DNA from: Chlorocebus sabaeus
Taxonomy: Eukaryota; Chordata; Mammalia; Primates; Cercopithecidae
Reading direction: 5' to 3'
NCBI RefSeq assembly: GCF_047675955.1
Contig: NC_132914.1
Coordinates: 130,186,663 to 130,250,662 of the forward strand
Length of the DNA stretch: 64,000 nucleotides
Under the pieces are notes generated by a model. That model had not been told where the DNA came from and ran no database searches. It worked only from the letters and a program-made list of their open reading frames with translations. Every line of letters begins with the position of its first letter. Positions within the stretch are counted from its first letter, which is position 1. This document shows, piece after piece, positions 10,141 through 21,652 of the stretch. Both the position numbers and the translations under genes were made by a program.

Positions 10141-10451
10141 TTTTTTTGTTTGTTTGTTTGTTTGTTTGAGATGGAGTTTTGCTCTTTGTTGCCCAGGCTG
10201 GAGTGCAGTGATGTGATCTCGGCTCACTGCAAGCTCTACCTCCCGGGTTCAAGTGATTCTCCTGCCTCCGCCTCCTGAGTAGCTGGGACTATAGGTGCCC
10301 ACCACCACACGTGGCTGATTTTTTTGTATTTTTAGTAGAAATAGAGTTTCACCGTGCTAGTCAGGATTGTCTCCATCTCTTGACCTTGTGATTTGCCTGC
10401 CTCAGCCTCCCAAAGTGCTAGGATTACAGGCGTGAGCCACTGCCCCCAGCC
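10141..10451 (-). repeat. Alu, antisense, (GTTT)n tail
   Basis: TTTGTTTGTTTGTTTGTTTG precedes GAGATGGAGTTTTGC; ends GCCACTGCCCCCAGC. Confidence 0.94.
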
Positions 10452-10500
10452 GTCATGTGTTTTTAAAGGAAATGATTTTAATGGTTCATATACGGTATAT

Positions 10501-10821
10501 TTTCTTTTTCTTTCTTTTTTTTTTTTGTGTGTGTTTTTTTGAGATGGAGTCTCGCTCTGTCGCCCAGGCTGGAGTGTGGTGGCACAATCTTGGCTCACTG
10601 CCAGCTCCACCTCCCAGGTTCACGCCGTTCTGCTGCCTCAGCCTCCTGAGTAGTGGGGACTACAGGCGCCCGCCACTACGCCCGTCTAATTTTTTGTATT
10701 TTTAGTAGAGACGGGGTTTCACCGCGTTTGCCAGGATGGTCTCGATCTCCTGACCTCATGATCCACCTGCCTTGGCCTCCCAAAGTGCTGGGATTACAGT
10801 TGTGAGCCACTGCTCCTAGCC
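10501..10821 (-). repeat. Alu, antisense
   Basis: T-rich head with a GTGTGTG interruption, then GAGATGGAGTCTCGCTCTGT; ends CACTGCTCCTAGCC. Confidence 0.93.
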
Positions 10822-10926
10822 AAAGTATGATATTTTCTATAGGTTTAGGGAAGAAACACTTTATTGTGTCAAGGAAATTCCTTTTACTTTTAGTTTGCTT
10901 TAAATTCTGAGTTTCGAAAGTGTTGA

Positions 10927-11206
10927 TTTTTTTTTTTTTTTTTTTTTGAGGGTCAGTCTCGCCCTTGTTGCCCAGGCTGGAGTGCAGTGGCGTGATCTCA
11001 GCTCACTACAACCTCCACTTCCTGAGTTTAAGCGATTCTCCTGCCTCAGCTTCCCGTCACCACACCTGGTTAATTTTTTTGTATTTAGTAGAGACAGGGT
11101 TTCATCATGTTGGTCAGGCTGGTCTCGAACTCCTGACCTCAAATGATCTGCCCGCCTCGGCCTCCCATAGTGCTGGGATTACAGGCATGAGCCACCGCGC
11201 CCGGCC
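10927..11206 (-). repeat. Alu, antisense, internally deleted
   Basis: Goes from CTTCCCGTCACCACACCTGG directly, missing about 20 bases usual between the AGTAGCTGGGA block and the next; ends GCGCCCGGCC. Confidence 0.92.
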
Positions 11207-11737
11207 AAAAGCGTTGAGTTTTATCACGTTCTTTTTGTTATGTCTATTGAGATGATTGACGGTTCTCCATGAATGTGCTAATGTGACTTATTTTATTGTT
11301 TTTTGTTTTTTAAAAATGTGGACTATCCTTTAATTCATTGGATAAACTCTTGATGTAGTTTGCTATGTACGTATGTACAAATACATTCTATGTGTGTGTG
11401 TGTATATATATATACATACACACACACACAGCATTAGATTTACTTTACTAATATTTTTAAGTATTTTAATCAATGTTAATCATAAATGAGGTTAGATTAC
11501 AGTTAGTGCTGTCCTTGTTTTGTCTATAGGGTTGTGCACCTTTGTGTGATGCTTTATACAGGTGTCACATCATGTCACAGCTCTACGTCAGATGAAATAT
11601 CCTGGGAATTTTCTGTTCTTTGGATGGTGTTAGAAGTTTTGTTAGTGTAGGACTGTTGCCTTTTTGGGAAGAGTATACTTTTGATCCTTTGACTACTACT
11701 TCAGTTTTTTAAAATGATCATCGACTAGTCTGTTTTT
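11207..11737 (-). repeat. Old L1 ORF2 remnant, antisense, with a mixed microsatellite
   Basis: TCTATTGAGATGATTGACGG followed by a line about a last few codons of an L1 reverse-transcriptase region in reverse complement (vertebrate L1M style). A TG/TA/CA dinucleotide tract sits at 11391-11430. No intact frame. Confidence 0.55.
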
Positions 11738-12038
11738 CTTTTCTTTTTTTTTTTGAGATGGGGTCTCACTCTGTCATCCAGGCTGGAGTGCAGTGGCGTG
11801 ATCTCTGCTCACTGCACCCTCCGCATCCCAGGCTCAAAGAGTCCTCCCACATCAGCCTCTCAAGTAGCTGGGACTACAGATGTGTGCCATACTCAGCTGA
11901 TTTTTGTATTTTTTTGTAGAGATGGGGTTTCACCATGTTGCCTAGGCTGGTCTTGATGAACTCCTAGACTCAAGTGGTCCACCCATCTCTGCCTCCCAAA
12001 GTACTGGGATTACAGGTATGAACCACCATGCTCTAGCC
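11738..12038 (-). repeat. Alu, antisense
   Basis: GAGATGGGGTCTCACTCTGT start; the end (ATGCTCTAGCC) is diverged, suggesting an older subfamily. Confidence 0.92.
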
Positions 12039-12651
12039 TGGTTTTCCTAATTCTTGCTGGGGTAATTTTGGTTACTTTTATTTTCATAGAAAAATCTCCA
12101 CTTTAAGTTTTCCAATTTATTGGAACAAATGTATAAATATAGTCAGTTCTGCTATTTTGTTTGCTTTGACAACATGAATTTGTTTCCACACTATTGCTAT
12201 ATTAAGGAACAATGTGAGCTTTACATCTGATTTCAGATAACCCTCTTTCCACCACCATGTAATAACTGGTCATTTTCAAGGTAAAGTGTCATATTTATTG
12301 TAGTGTTTATATGTTTGTTAACCATTTAGCATGTATAAAACTGCTACTGTTTTTATCGGGTTCTAGGTTCTCTTTTTGTGTGTCACCGGTATTATGCCTT
12401 TACCCCATTTTTCCCATAAGCCCTATGGCTTTTTATGCAACTGAATGGTGTGATGTTTTGCAGCATGTGCATCCCATTACAGTAGAACTGTTTATCATAA
12501 TCTCTTGTGAAATTTTAAATCTCTTAGAGTTTGTGGACTGCTTCTTGGTCATAAAATTTTCTTTTAAAATTTTCTTTTGATCATGCTAGGTCAATTCAAA
12601 ATCTTAACCATTATTTTGTATTTTATTTTTATTCTCTTATTTATTTATCCA
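12039..12651. other. AT-rich intronic stretch, no gene seen
   Basis: Probably LINE-derived on composition (long T-rich runs, no introns or frames), but no family-specific phrase was recognised. Confidence 0.35.
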
Positions 12652-12937
12652 TTTTGAGATAGAGTCTTGCTCTGTCGCCCAGGCTGGAGTGCAGTGGCGC
12701 GATCTCGGCTCACTGCAGCCGCCACCTCCTGGGTTCGGGTGATTCTCCTGCCTCAGCCTCCCGAGTAGCAGGGATTACGGGCATGTGCCGCCATACCTGG
12801 CTAATTTTTGTATTTTTAGTAGGATGGGGTTTCGCCATGTTGGCCAGGCTGGTCTTGAACTCCTGACTGCAGGTGATCTACCCACCTCTGCCTCCCAGAG
12901 TGCTGGGATTACAGGCAGGAACCACCATGCTCGGCCT
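12652..12937 (-). repeat. Alu, antisense
   Basis: Begins GAGATAGAGTCTTGCTCTGT, ends ACCACCATGCTCGGCC. Confidence 0.93.
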
Positions 12938-13800
12938 ATTTTTATTCATATCAAGCTTAAAGAAACAGTAAAAGGCTTTAAATAAAATAGATAACAAGCC
13001 TCCTGGTCTACTTGCTGCTCCTGGTCTACCCACTCTCTGCTCTGCACCTTTCCTCTTCCATCCTGTGTCCCCAGAAGCAGCTGCTTTGGGCTCTATTTCC
13101 TCTTCTGGTATAGACCTCCAGCTTCTAACATGGTCACATCGACGTGATGTGTTTCATGTTTCTTCTCCCTCAGATTTAAAGTAACCAGCTTAACGAGTGG
13201 CCTGAACGTAATAAGAGCACAGTAGTGTCTTCATTTTTCTCATCACAGTCTCAGGCTTGCTCTGTCAGCCCTTTCTTCCCTAGTGGTCGTGTGAGGAGAG
13301 CTGATGATGCTCTGATCACAGTCTTGTTTGTTATTAACTCTCAGTTACTTTCAGGTATGGGAAAGTTCAGTCCACACTCTCCTTCCAAGCTCTCGTACAT
13401 CCCGTCATTCTAGCCTGCCCAGGGGAGATGGAGGAGGCTTGTCTGTCTTCCCACCCCATTTACTTGTTGCCCTCCGGTGGGGCTCCTTCTGGGTTAGGAT
13501 GGAAGATCAGTGGTTAGAGGAAAAGATACAAAGGCCCCTGTTGTGTGGTGGTCGGTACCCAGTGTTATGACGGGCATCTGTGGGGTTTGTGGGGCTTGGT
13601 TAGAGCCTCTGACAGGGCTCTACCCAGCAGTTCCGTGATGTATTTGATTCTTTCTCTCACTGCTTGCAGACTCACCCAGAAGTCTACTCACTGCCTCTTC
13701 CCCTGGGGTCTCCCTCCTGCAAGTAGTGCTGCCGAGGAGGGGCCTGCTAATGAGCTCAAGTGTCAAGTTCAGGAATCTTCTGGGTGTTCCTTGGGCCCAG
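12938..13800. other. Intronic stretch without recognised gene
   Basis: Moderately GC-rich DNA leading into the minisatellite. ATG-CAG-GT combinations were examined for a first coding exon of the downstream KRAB gene; none gives a convincing one. Confidence 0.4.
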
Positions 13801-14130
13801 GGAAACGGTGCCCTTCCTGAGGTGAGCTGCAGGGAAACGGTGCCCTGCCCGAGGTGAGCTGCAGGGAAACGGTGCCCTGCCCGAGGTGAGCTGCAGGGAA
13901 ACGGTGCCCTGCCCGAGGTGAGCTGCAGGGAAACGGTGCCCTGCCCGAGGTGAGCTGCAGGGAAACGGTGCCCTGCCCGAGGTGAGCTGCAGGGAAACGG
14001 TGCCCTGCCTGAGGTGAGCTGCAGGGAAACGGTGCCCTGCCTGAGGTGAGCTGCAGGGGAACGGTGCCCTTCCTGAGGTGAGCTGCTGAGCCCTCACTCC
14101 CCTGCCTGAGGTGAGCTGCTGAGCCCTCAC
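13799..14130. repeat. 32-bp minisatellite, about nine copies plus two variants
   Basis: GGAAACGGTGCCCT recurs at 13801, 13833, 13865, 13897, 13929, 13961, 13993, 14025 and (one base inserted or changed) 14057: an exact 32-bp period. The last two units (14085 onward) change to CTGCTGAGCCCTCACTCCCC. Every unit contains GAGGTGAGC, which matches a consensus 5' splice site. It lies upstream of the KRAB A exon, on the gene's sense strand. Confidence 0.95.
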
Positions 14131-14639
14131 TCCCCTGCTGCTTTTAAAAGTCCCCCTGCAGTCTCTGCCTTCAGAATTGTTTGCAGGAAAGCAGTTATCG
14201 GATCCCTGTTTACTTAAATTCTTAAGCACATGTCAGTTCCTTCTGAAAAGTCCCCAGATTTAGCCTGGTCAGTTCTTGCAGACGTCCAGGTTGTGTGTGG
14301 GGCGCTTGCCCAGTCCCCTTTTCTTGGAGCCCCTCGTGTTTGAGAGGATGGATACCGGCTTCCCTTTCTTCCCACGTGTTCCTAGCAAGGTCACTTTTCT
14401 CCTTCAGTGACTCACTTCTGTGGACTGCTTTCTGGCTGGATCTCCCCCGTCTTCAGTCATTCATGGACCAGTTACTCTCTTCTTTCCTCCCTTTGTTATC
14501 CCCAGGCTTCTCCACCTCTTTAAAGGGGAAGTTCTGCAGTTTGCTTGGCCAGGCTGCTGGGTGTCCTCCTGGCCCCCCTCTGTCTCTAAGCGTGCCACGG
14601 TGTCTCTATCAGGTTGTGTTCTGGCTCTGTCCCCACAGG
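14131..14639. other. Intronic stretch without recognised gene
   Basis: Pyrimidine-rich, no coding signal; may be the start of the L2-like segment that follows. Confidence 0.35.
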
Positions 14640-14965
14640 ATGCCCAGAGTCCAGCCTCTGCTTATCATCCCCATCGCTGTCACCTTGGCCCAAGCCGCCT
14701 TCTTCCCTTGGACTAACACAGTTGCCTCCTAACTGGTCTCCCCGGTATCTCCTCTTACAACCCCCTCCCTCTTCCACAGCAGTCAGAGTGATCGCCTCAA
14801 AATACAAGTCAGAGCCAGAAACCTTTCAGTGCCTTCTCACAGCACTTGCATTTCTGCCCAGATATCACCTCATCAGAGAGCTGCCCTGATCACCCTGTCT
14901 GAAACAGCACCCGTGCCTCCCTCTGTCTCGTGACCCTGTCCCTTACCTGCTCGGATTTTTCGTTT
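14640..14965. repeat. LINE2-like fragment
   Basis: CCTAACTGGTCTCC, CAGTCAGAGTGATCGCCTCA and CAGATATCACCTCATCAGAG are phrases of mammalian L2 3' ends. It is interrupted by the Alu that follows and may resume to about 15310. Confidence 0.6.
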
Positions 14966-15263
14966 GTTTGTTTTTTGTTTTGAGACAGAGTCTTGCTGTG
15001 TCGCCCAGGCTGGAGTGCAGTGGTGCGATCTCTACTCAACTGCAACCTCCACCTCATGGGTTCAAGCGATTCTCCTGTCCCAGCCTCCAAGTAGCTGGGA
15101 TTGCAGGCGTGCACCACCACATCAGGCTAGTTTTTGTATTTTTAGTAGAGACGGAGTTTCACCGTGTTGGCCAGGCTGGTCTCGAACTCCTGAGCTCAGG
15201 TGATCCGCCCGCCTTGGCCTCCCAAAGTGCTGGGATTACAGGCGTGAGCCACGGTGCCCAGCC
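14966..15263 (-). repeat. Alu, antisense
   Basis: GAGACAGAGTCTTGCTGTGT to CACGGTGCCCAGCC; inserted into the L2-like fragment. Confidence 0.94.
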
Positions 15264-15946
15264 TGGATTTTGTTTAGAGTACCTAGCACCACTGGCATGT
15301 TAGGTAGTCATGTGTTGGCTGAGTAACACCCACCCTGGAGACCCTAGGTGGGTGGGACCTGGGAGCCTAATTCGTATACTGCTTTTAGCTATTTTCAGTT
15401 CACACCTCATTGTCCTCATGCAGGATGACTGTTCCCAGAGCTTTTAGGGCTTCTGTGGGAGAGATGGTTTGCTGTGCATCAGCTTACCTCTGGAGAGCTT
15501 CTGCTCAGGGAAGTCAGTTACCAGATTTTTGGCTTACTGTTTATTAAAAATTTATCAAAATATCTTACTGGCTTCTGTTTACGTAGTTCCCTGTTTTTTT
15601 AGAGGTGTGTTTGTGCGTGCTATATTCCTGTATGTAATTTAAATGAGTCTCAGATAGAGGAGGATACTGATAGTCATGTTTAAATCTTCTCTCCATTCTC
15701 TCTGTTCCTACTTTCAAATCACATGTAGTCTCCACCTCAACCTCCCTAATAAATCTTACAGCTTTGTAGGTGTTTTGATTTGTGAAATTATATATTGTAG
15801 AAAAGCCATCTAGCATAGAAGAATCATGGCCGAGTATTGATGAGCCAGCAGGGATGGTGACCCACGCGGAGGTGCCTGAGCAAGAGGAGCTGTTGGCTGT
15901 AGTGAGACCTTCATGCTACTTGGGATGCATAAGAAATGCCTTTAGT
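15264..15946. other. Intronic stretch without recognised gene
   Basis: No splice-framed exon, RNA gene or nameable repeat seen, apart from a possible L2 tail in the first 50 bases. Confidence 0.4.
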
Positions 15947-16249
15947 GGCCGGGTGCAGTGGCTCAAGCCTGTAATCTCAGCACTTTGGGAGGCCGAGATG
16001 GGCGGATCACGAGGTCAGGAGATCGAGACCATCCTGGCTAACATGGTGAAACCCTGTCTCTAAAAAATACAAAAAAAAAAAAGCTAGCCGGGCGAGGTGG
16101 TGGGCACCTGTAGTCCCAGCTACTCGGGAAGCTGAGGCAGGAGAATGGCGTGAACCCGGGAGGCGGAGCTTGCTGAGATCCGGCCACTGCACTCCAGCCT
16201 GGGCGACAGAGCGAGACTCCGTCTCAAAAAAAAAAAAAAAACAAAAAAC
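15947..16249 (+). repeat. Alu (young, Old World monkey AluY), with perfect target-site duplication
   Basis: GGCCGGGTGCAGTGGCTCAA start, GATCCGGCCACTGCACTCC in the right arm, A-rich tail. Flanked by the 15-bp duplication AGAAATGCCTTTAGT at 15932-15946 and 16250-16264. Confidence 0.97.
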
Positions 16250-16264
16250 AGAAATGCCTTTAGT

Positions 16265-16861
16265 TTAAGCCCCTTGAGTTAAACTGATGTAAAAATGCAA
16301 TTATTTTGTGCTAATTCTGTGAGTATCAGCTTTCATTGATTTAGCATTTACCTGATATCTTTTTTCATTTATTGTCTAATTTGTATTTTTTTCTTTGGTG
16401 TATCTCATGAGTTTCAGACTGTCTTAGTTATGTTTTCAGTATGTTTCTTCTAACATGAATGTGTTCTTTGTCGGTCGGTTTTTTCTCTACTGTTTTGGAA
16501 GCTCTACTTCCTCCGCGCTCCCTCCCTACATTTTAGTGCTCGATTGTCTAAGTCATTCGCAGACCCACTGAACGTTTCCCTTTAAACCGAAGTCTATACA
16601 GTTGCATTTTCTCTTTTCCCAAGTGAAAGATGTTTCTTTATACCTTCATTTTCTATGATTCTCATCTATTTGCATCACACACATGCTTAAATCGTATAGC
16701 TGATAATAATTTTAGTTCAGATGTGTTTGAATCAATATTTAGATTTACGTTCTGCTGTTTTCAGTGCTCACCATTGTATCCAGCTTCCCACCAATTCTTT
16801 CTGTGTCTTAATGTTGTCTGTATAGAGTGTATTTTTTTTTTTAATTTAAAAAAGTTGTTAA
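16265..16861 (-). repeat. Old L1-like sequence, antisense
   Basis: T-rich text resembling the reverse complement of ancient L1 5' regions; strongly diverged. Confidence 0.4.
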
Positions 16862-17145
16862 ATTTTTTTTTAGAGACAGAGTCTGGTTCTGTTGCCCAGT
16901 GTAAAGTGCAGTGGTACAGTTATGGCCAACTATCGCCTCAAACTGCTGTGCTCAAACCATCCTTCCACCTCAGCCTCCTGAGTAGCTGGGACTACAGGTG
17001 TGCACTACCATGCCCACACATTTTTTGTTGCTTGTAAAGATGGGGTCTAACTATGTGACCCAGGATAGTCTCAAACTCTTGGCCTCAAGTAATCCTCCCG
17101 CCTCAGCCTCCCAAATGCTGGGATTATAGGCATGACTACCACACT
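16862..17145 (-). repeat. Alu (old, J-like), antisense
   Basis: Diverged copy: AGAGACAGAGTCTGGTTCTG, CAGTGTAAAGTGCAGTGGTA, CCAAATGCTGGGATTATAGG. Confidence 0.85.
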
Positions 17146-17568
17146 TGATAGATATAAATTTTCCAGGTGCTTGTATATTTGAAAATGTCTTTTATTTTCC
17201 ATTATTCTTGCCTTTTAGTTTGGCTGGTATAAGATTTCAGAATCAGCATTGTTTTTTCTCTGTACTTTATTTCTCTCCCACTTTCAGGAAGCATTGTTCT
17301 TTCCTTTTAGTTGGTTATCAGGTGTTCTCTTTTTACTTTATTTTCAGACGTTTCATTACCATCTGCTTAAATTTGGACTTTTTTTTTTTTGGTTGACTTA
17401 TCTTGCATTTCAATTGGTAGGTTTTTATCACGTGAACTCCTGTATTTGTTTTCACTCTGGGAGAATTTTCAGGCCGTATTTCTTTGAACATTGCCCTATT
17501 GTTTCTCTTATTTATATAAACCTACACTGGCAATTTTTCTATAAACTAGGAAAATCATTCCAGGCCTA
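17146..17568 (-). repeat. Old L1 (L1M-type) remnant, antisense
   Basis: GGCTGGTATAAGATTTCAGA and TTCAGGCCGTATTTCTTTGA match the style of ancient L1 sequence in reverse complement. Confidence 0.5.
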
Positions 17569-17863
17569 TTTATTTATTTATTTGAGACAGAGTCTCACTC
17601 TGTCGCCCAGGCTGGAGTGCAATGTCACGATCTTGGTTCACTGTAACCTCTGCCTCCCTGGTTCAAGCGATTCTCCTGCCTCAGCCTCCTGAGTAGCTAG
17701 GACTGCAGGCGCCTGCCACCACGGGTGGCTAATTTTTGTATTTTTAATAGAGATGAGGTTTCACCATGTTGATCAGGCTAGTCTTGAACTCCTGACCTTG
17801 TGATCTGCTTCCCTCAGCCTCCCAAAGTGCTGGGCTTATAGGCATGAGCCACTGTACCCGGCC
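17569..17863 (-). repeat. Alu, antisense
   Basis: (TTTA)n head, GAGACAGAGTCTCACTCTGT, ends CACTGTACCCGGCC. Confidence 0.94.
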
Positions 17864-17916
17864 TCCAGGTTTATTTTGTAGTCTAGCTTTTACTTGTTCA
17901 CCCATTGTAGCCGTCG

Positions 17917-18262
17917 CTATGGTTTGAGTGTATCTTTCAAATTTGTTGGAAATTTAATTCCTAAATTTATTCGTTGATGATATTTGGAGGTAGAAGGTAT
18001 TTAGGATTTGATAAGGTCATCAGGGCAGGGCCCCTATGATGGGATTAGTAGCTTTATAAGGATAGGAAGAGAGACCTGAGCTGGCATGCTCCCTGTCTCT
18101 CATCATGTAATGCCTTCTACCAAGTTACGACATAGCAAGAAGGCCCTCACCAGATGCCAGCACCATGCTCGTGGACTTCCCGGCCCCCAGAACCTTGAGC
18201 TAAATGAACATTTTTCTTTATAAATCACCCAGTTTCTGGTATTCTGTTATAAAAATAGAAAA
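17917..18262 (+). repeat. MaLR LTR (MST type)
   Basis: Starts CTATGGTTTGAGTGTATC and ends with TTTATAAATCACCCAGTTTC and TATTCTGTTATA, the signature of ERVL-MaLR LTRs. Confidence 0.85.
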
Positions 18263-18943
18263 CAAAGACAGCAATCTTTTCTGTGTCTGAAATATTTGCA
18301 GTTCCTTGAATGACCAGGCTCTACCGTGTGTTCTGTGTGATGCTTGCTCCTGGTACAGGGACTGCAAATTATGTTCCAATCTATTTTTTTTTTCTTTCTT
18401 TCATAATAGATTTGCCAGTTTTTCAGTTGGGCATATACAGAAACAGACTCCATTTCTGAATTTCCCTGCTGTTCCCTCCCAGCCCCCACTCTTTGCTGTT
18501 GCTTAGAATGCAGATGTGATGACTAGAGCCATCTTAGACTGGGTTGCCCTGGAAGTGGAAGCCGTGTAAGGTGGAGCAGAGATGGAAGCCCCAGACCAAT
18601 TGCCTTCAGACTCCTGCAAGTAGAAGGATAAACTCTCTTGTTTATCCCCCTGTTCTCAGTTGAACCTCATCCACACACCTCCTGGATTGCCCTTTCCACC
18701 CCAACTTCTTGAGGAACACATCATGAATCTTCTAAGACTACTTGAGTGGCTCTCTTCATTCCTGTGCAAAATGTACCCTGGATGTTTTTACCAAGGACTC
18801 AGAACACCTTACTTTGTTTGCATGTATAAATGTTTGTTCCTATCTACAAGATAGAAAGCTTCTTGAAGACAGAACTGGATTTTATTCATCCTGAAATCTT
18901 CAGGACCCAAGAGAGTACTGGCAAATAGAAGCTCCTTGATTGA
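18263..18943. other. Intronic stretch without recognised gene
   Basis: AATGCAGATGTGATGACTAG and the text after it look like an ancient interspersed repeat, but I cannot name it. No exon with a donor matching the KRAB A acceptor was found. Confidence 0.35.
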
Positions 18944-18948
18944 TTTTT

Positions 18949-19239
18949 TTTTTCTTTTGAGATGGAGTCTCACTCTGTCGACCAGGCTGGAGTGCAGTGG
19001 CGCAATCTCGGCGTGCTGCAACCTCTTCCGCCCGGGTTCAAGTGATTCTCCTGCCTTAGCCACCTGAGTAGCTGGAATTACAGGTAGTCTGCCACTGCGC
19101 CCGGCTAATTTTTGTATTTTTAATAGAGACAGGGCTTCACCATCTTGGTCAGGCTGGTCTTGAACTCCTGACCTTGTGATCCTCCTGCCTTGGCCTCTGA
19201 ATGTGCTGGGATTACAGGCGTGAGCCACCATGCCCGGAA
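18949..19239 (-). repeat. Alu, antisense, with target-site duplication
   Basis: Flanked by the 17-bp duplication CTCCTTGATTGATTTTT at 18932-18948 and 19240-19256. It lies 158 bp upstream of the KRAB A exon. Confidence 0.96.
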
Positions 19240-19397
19240 CTCCTTGATTGATTTTTAATTCTCTCACAGAGTAAATGCTAAACCAGACACAGGAAATAGT
19301 CGGTAGAGGAACATTTTTCCCTTCCCAGTTCCTCTGCATCTTTTCTACATCACCTAATGTAATTGCATCCAATTGAACAGGGTGTGTGTTATTTCAG

Positions 19398-19524
19398 GGA
19401 TTATTGTCATTCAAGGATATATCTATGGAATTCACCTGGGATGAATGGCAGCTACTGGATTCTACACAGAAGTACCTATACAGAGATGTGATATTGGAAA
19501 ACTATCATAACCTGTTATCAGTGG
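19398..19524 (+). CDS. ZNF26: ZNF26 exon: KRAB A box
   Basis: An exon of exactly 127 bp, the classic KRAB A length, between acceptor TATTTCAG and donor GTAAGT. It encodes 42 codons plus one base and reads LLSFKDISMEFTWDEW...LYRDVILENYHNLLSVG. KRAB A boxes recruit TRIM28 (KAP1) and so silence chromatin at the DNA bound by the zinc fingers. Three positions differ from the common core: DI for DV, DEW for EEW and ILE for MLE; these weaken TRIM28 binding in some KRABs, so its strength here is uncertain. The residues match my memory of ZNF26. The upstream exon with the start codon is not visible and is probably left of the window. Confidence 0.93.
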
Positions 19525-19797
19525 GTAAGTGCTGCATCTCAACATCACATCACTCAGATAGTGAGTAATAAATTGCCATCCCTGTTTTTGTTGTTGACCT
19601 ACTCTGGGATCTCTGAAGTGCTTAATGGTTATGAACTTGAACTTTAGGGGTCAAATTTCCTTCGTCCCTATTTGTCCCTCACTTCCTAATTGTAATCTTT
19701 CCCCAAGTGAGATGAGCAGTTTTCCTCTGTAGCTCTTGATTCCTCGGTCCTGTCCCTAACAGCATGGTCCCCACCCTTTATGATTTCCCATCAACAG

Positions 19798-19893
19798 GGT
19801 ATCATGGTACCAAGCCTGACTTAATCTTCAAGTTGGAACAAGGAGAAGATCCATGGATAATAAATGCCAAAATTTCCAGGCAGAGCTGTCCAG
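19798..19893 (+). CDS. ZNF26: ZNF26 exon: KRAB B box
   Basis: A 96-bp exon between acceptor CCCATCAACAG and donor GTGGGTGAG, 273 bp after KRAB A. Phases fit: its first two bases complete a Gly codon begun in KRAB A, and its last base begins an Asp codon completed by the finger exon. It reads YHGTKPDLIFKLEQGEDPW..., a canonical KRAB B box, which strengthens repression by KRAB A. No frame damage. Confidence 0.93.
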
Positions 19894-20814
19894 GTGGGTG
19901 AGTGAGAATGAGGAAGGTGGGAGGCATGGGAGTGAGCTGGTGAGTACCTGAGGAGTGGGCACTTGCAGTGTTGTCTTCAGAAATGCTTCTGGAAGTCCTT
20001 GAGCTACTGGAGCTGACTCAGGATGAAGCCAGGAGCTCCTCACATAAGGAAATCGCCGTCACTCTTCATATATTTGGGTTTTCTCCCCCTCACTGTTGAG
20101 AGGCAGGCAGGCCCCTCTTCCCTGAACTCTGCTCCAGGTTTGCTTTTGGGTAAGTTTGCCTCCTCCCCACGGTCATGGTCATGGGTTTCATTGGGCATCG
20201 AGACCTTAGGGGATTTCTTTTTCCCCTCACTTGGTGTGGCTCGTGGCCCTCTATTTCCCTTTCTTTTATTTCCTCCTTTGCCTTCCACAGTTAAATCCCC
20301 TAGACTTGACTCACAGTCTTAGTCCTGGTGTCCCCTGTATCTTTGAGTGATTTTACACACCTTACACTTCCCTTTTGCGTTGTTCAGAGGGGCATTTTTT
20401 CCCAGTTTGGCTCTCCTCTCCTATGTTGTAACTGTCGAAAGACTCTTCCATTCTGAAGGTTTAAGCTTTCCCCACAGTGTTGTAACATCAAAATTGAGGT
20501 CTTCTCTTTGGCACTTGAGTCCTGGGTTTTACCTGCCTGTGGGAGCGCTACCCCATGCTTTCCCAGACTTTACTCTCAGTTTCAGAAATGGGGATTTCCT
20601 TCTAAAATTACCACTCTTCCTCAAAAGAAATAGCCAGAGTCCTTCATTTTCTTCCACAAGTTTCTTTCTTAGTGTTTCCATCTCTAAGGAGCAGTGCCAT
20701 CTTGCCATTCAAGCTGTTGACTCCTCCCCTTCTGTGCTCCCACATCCAGTCCCTCAGCAAATCATCTTAGTTCTCTCCCATATGTTCCAAATTTCCTCAA
20801 TTCCAGACATGTGT
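19894..20814 (+). other. ZNF26 intron between KRAB B and finger exon, first part
   Basis: Apparently unique intronic DNA; frames of up to 156 codons occur but show no domain or splice context. Confidence 0.6.
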
Positions 20815-21213
20815 TAGGCCATTCTTTCATTGCTATAAAGAAACACCTGAGACTAGGTAATTTATAAGAAAAGAGGTTTAATTGGCTCAGAGTTCTGCAG
20901 GCTGTACGGGAAGCATGGCAGCATTTGCTTCTGGGGAGGTCTCAGGTAGCTCCGGTCATAGTGGAAGTCAAAGCAGGAGCAGGCACATCACATGGTGAAA
21001 GCAGGAGCAAGAAGGGGCGGGGAATGTGCCACATAATATCAAATGACCAGATCTCACAAGAACTCACTATCATGAAGACTGCACCAAGCCATGAGGGATC
21101 TGCTCCTGTGATCCAGATGCGAACACTTCCCACCAGGCCCCACCTCCAGCATGGGAGATTATAATTCAACATGGGACTTGGGCGGGAATAGGTATCCAAA
21201 GTATATCAAGAAG
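20815..21213 (-). repeat. MaLR LTR (MST/THE1 type), antisense
   Basis: GAGACTAGGTAATTTATAAG near the start and CAAGAACTCACTATCATGAA inside are reverse complements of MaLR LTR text; ends around GTATCCAAA. Confidence 0.85.
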
Positions 21214-21353
21214 TGTAGTTCAGATTATCTCATTCTGGACTGCTGCAATAACTGTCTAAAGTGGTTCTCTGCCCTTTTCTTACTTTTTATAGAACAGTCA
21301 AACTGATCTTTTAAATGCAGAAGACTGAGATTTTCTGTAATTAAAAACCTTTA
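21214..21353. repeat. L2-like fragment
   Basis: GGACTGCTGCAATAACTGTC and CAGTCAAACTGATCTTTTAA match L2 phrases; it appears to resume at 21665-21802 after the Alu (GTCAGTCAGGCTTCCTCCTC). Confidence 0.55.
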
Positions 21354-21652
21354 GGCTGGGCACAGTGGCTCATGCCTGTAATCCCAGCACTGTGGGAGGC
21401 AAAGGTGGGCAGATCACTTGAGCTCAGGAGTTTGAGACCAGCCTGGCCAACAAGGGAAACCCCATCTCTACTAAAAATACAAAAATTAGCTGGGTGTGGT
21501 GGCGAGTGCCTATAGTCCCAGCTACTCAGGAATCTGACATGGAGGATCACTTGAACCCAGAAGGTCTAGGCTGCAGTGAGCCAAGATTGCGCCACTGCAC
21601 TCCAGCCTGGATGACAGAGCAAAGACCCTGTCTCCAAAAAAAAAAAAAAAAT
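21354..21652 (+). repeat. Alu
   Basis: GGCTGGGCACAGTGGCTCAT start and A tail; splits an L2-like fragment. Confidence 0.94.

Noticed and set aside
12938..13400. Candidate first coding exon of ZNF26 (ATG followed by CAG and GT)
   Set aside because: The nearest ATGs hit stops before the CAG-GTATGG donor, and the N-terminus I recall for ZNF26 is absent.
13756..14229. 157-codon minus-strand frame with repeated SSP.AGH units
   Set aside because: Pure translation of the 32-bp minisatellite; no domain or start context.
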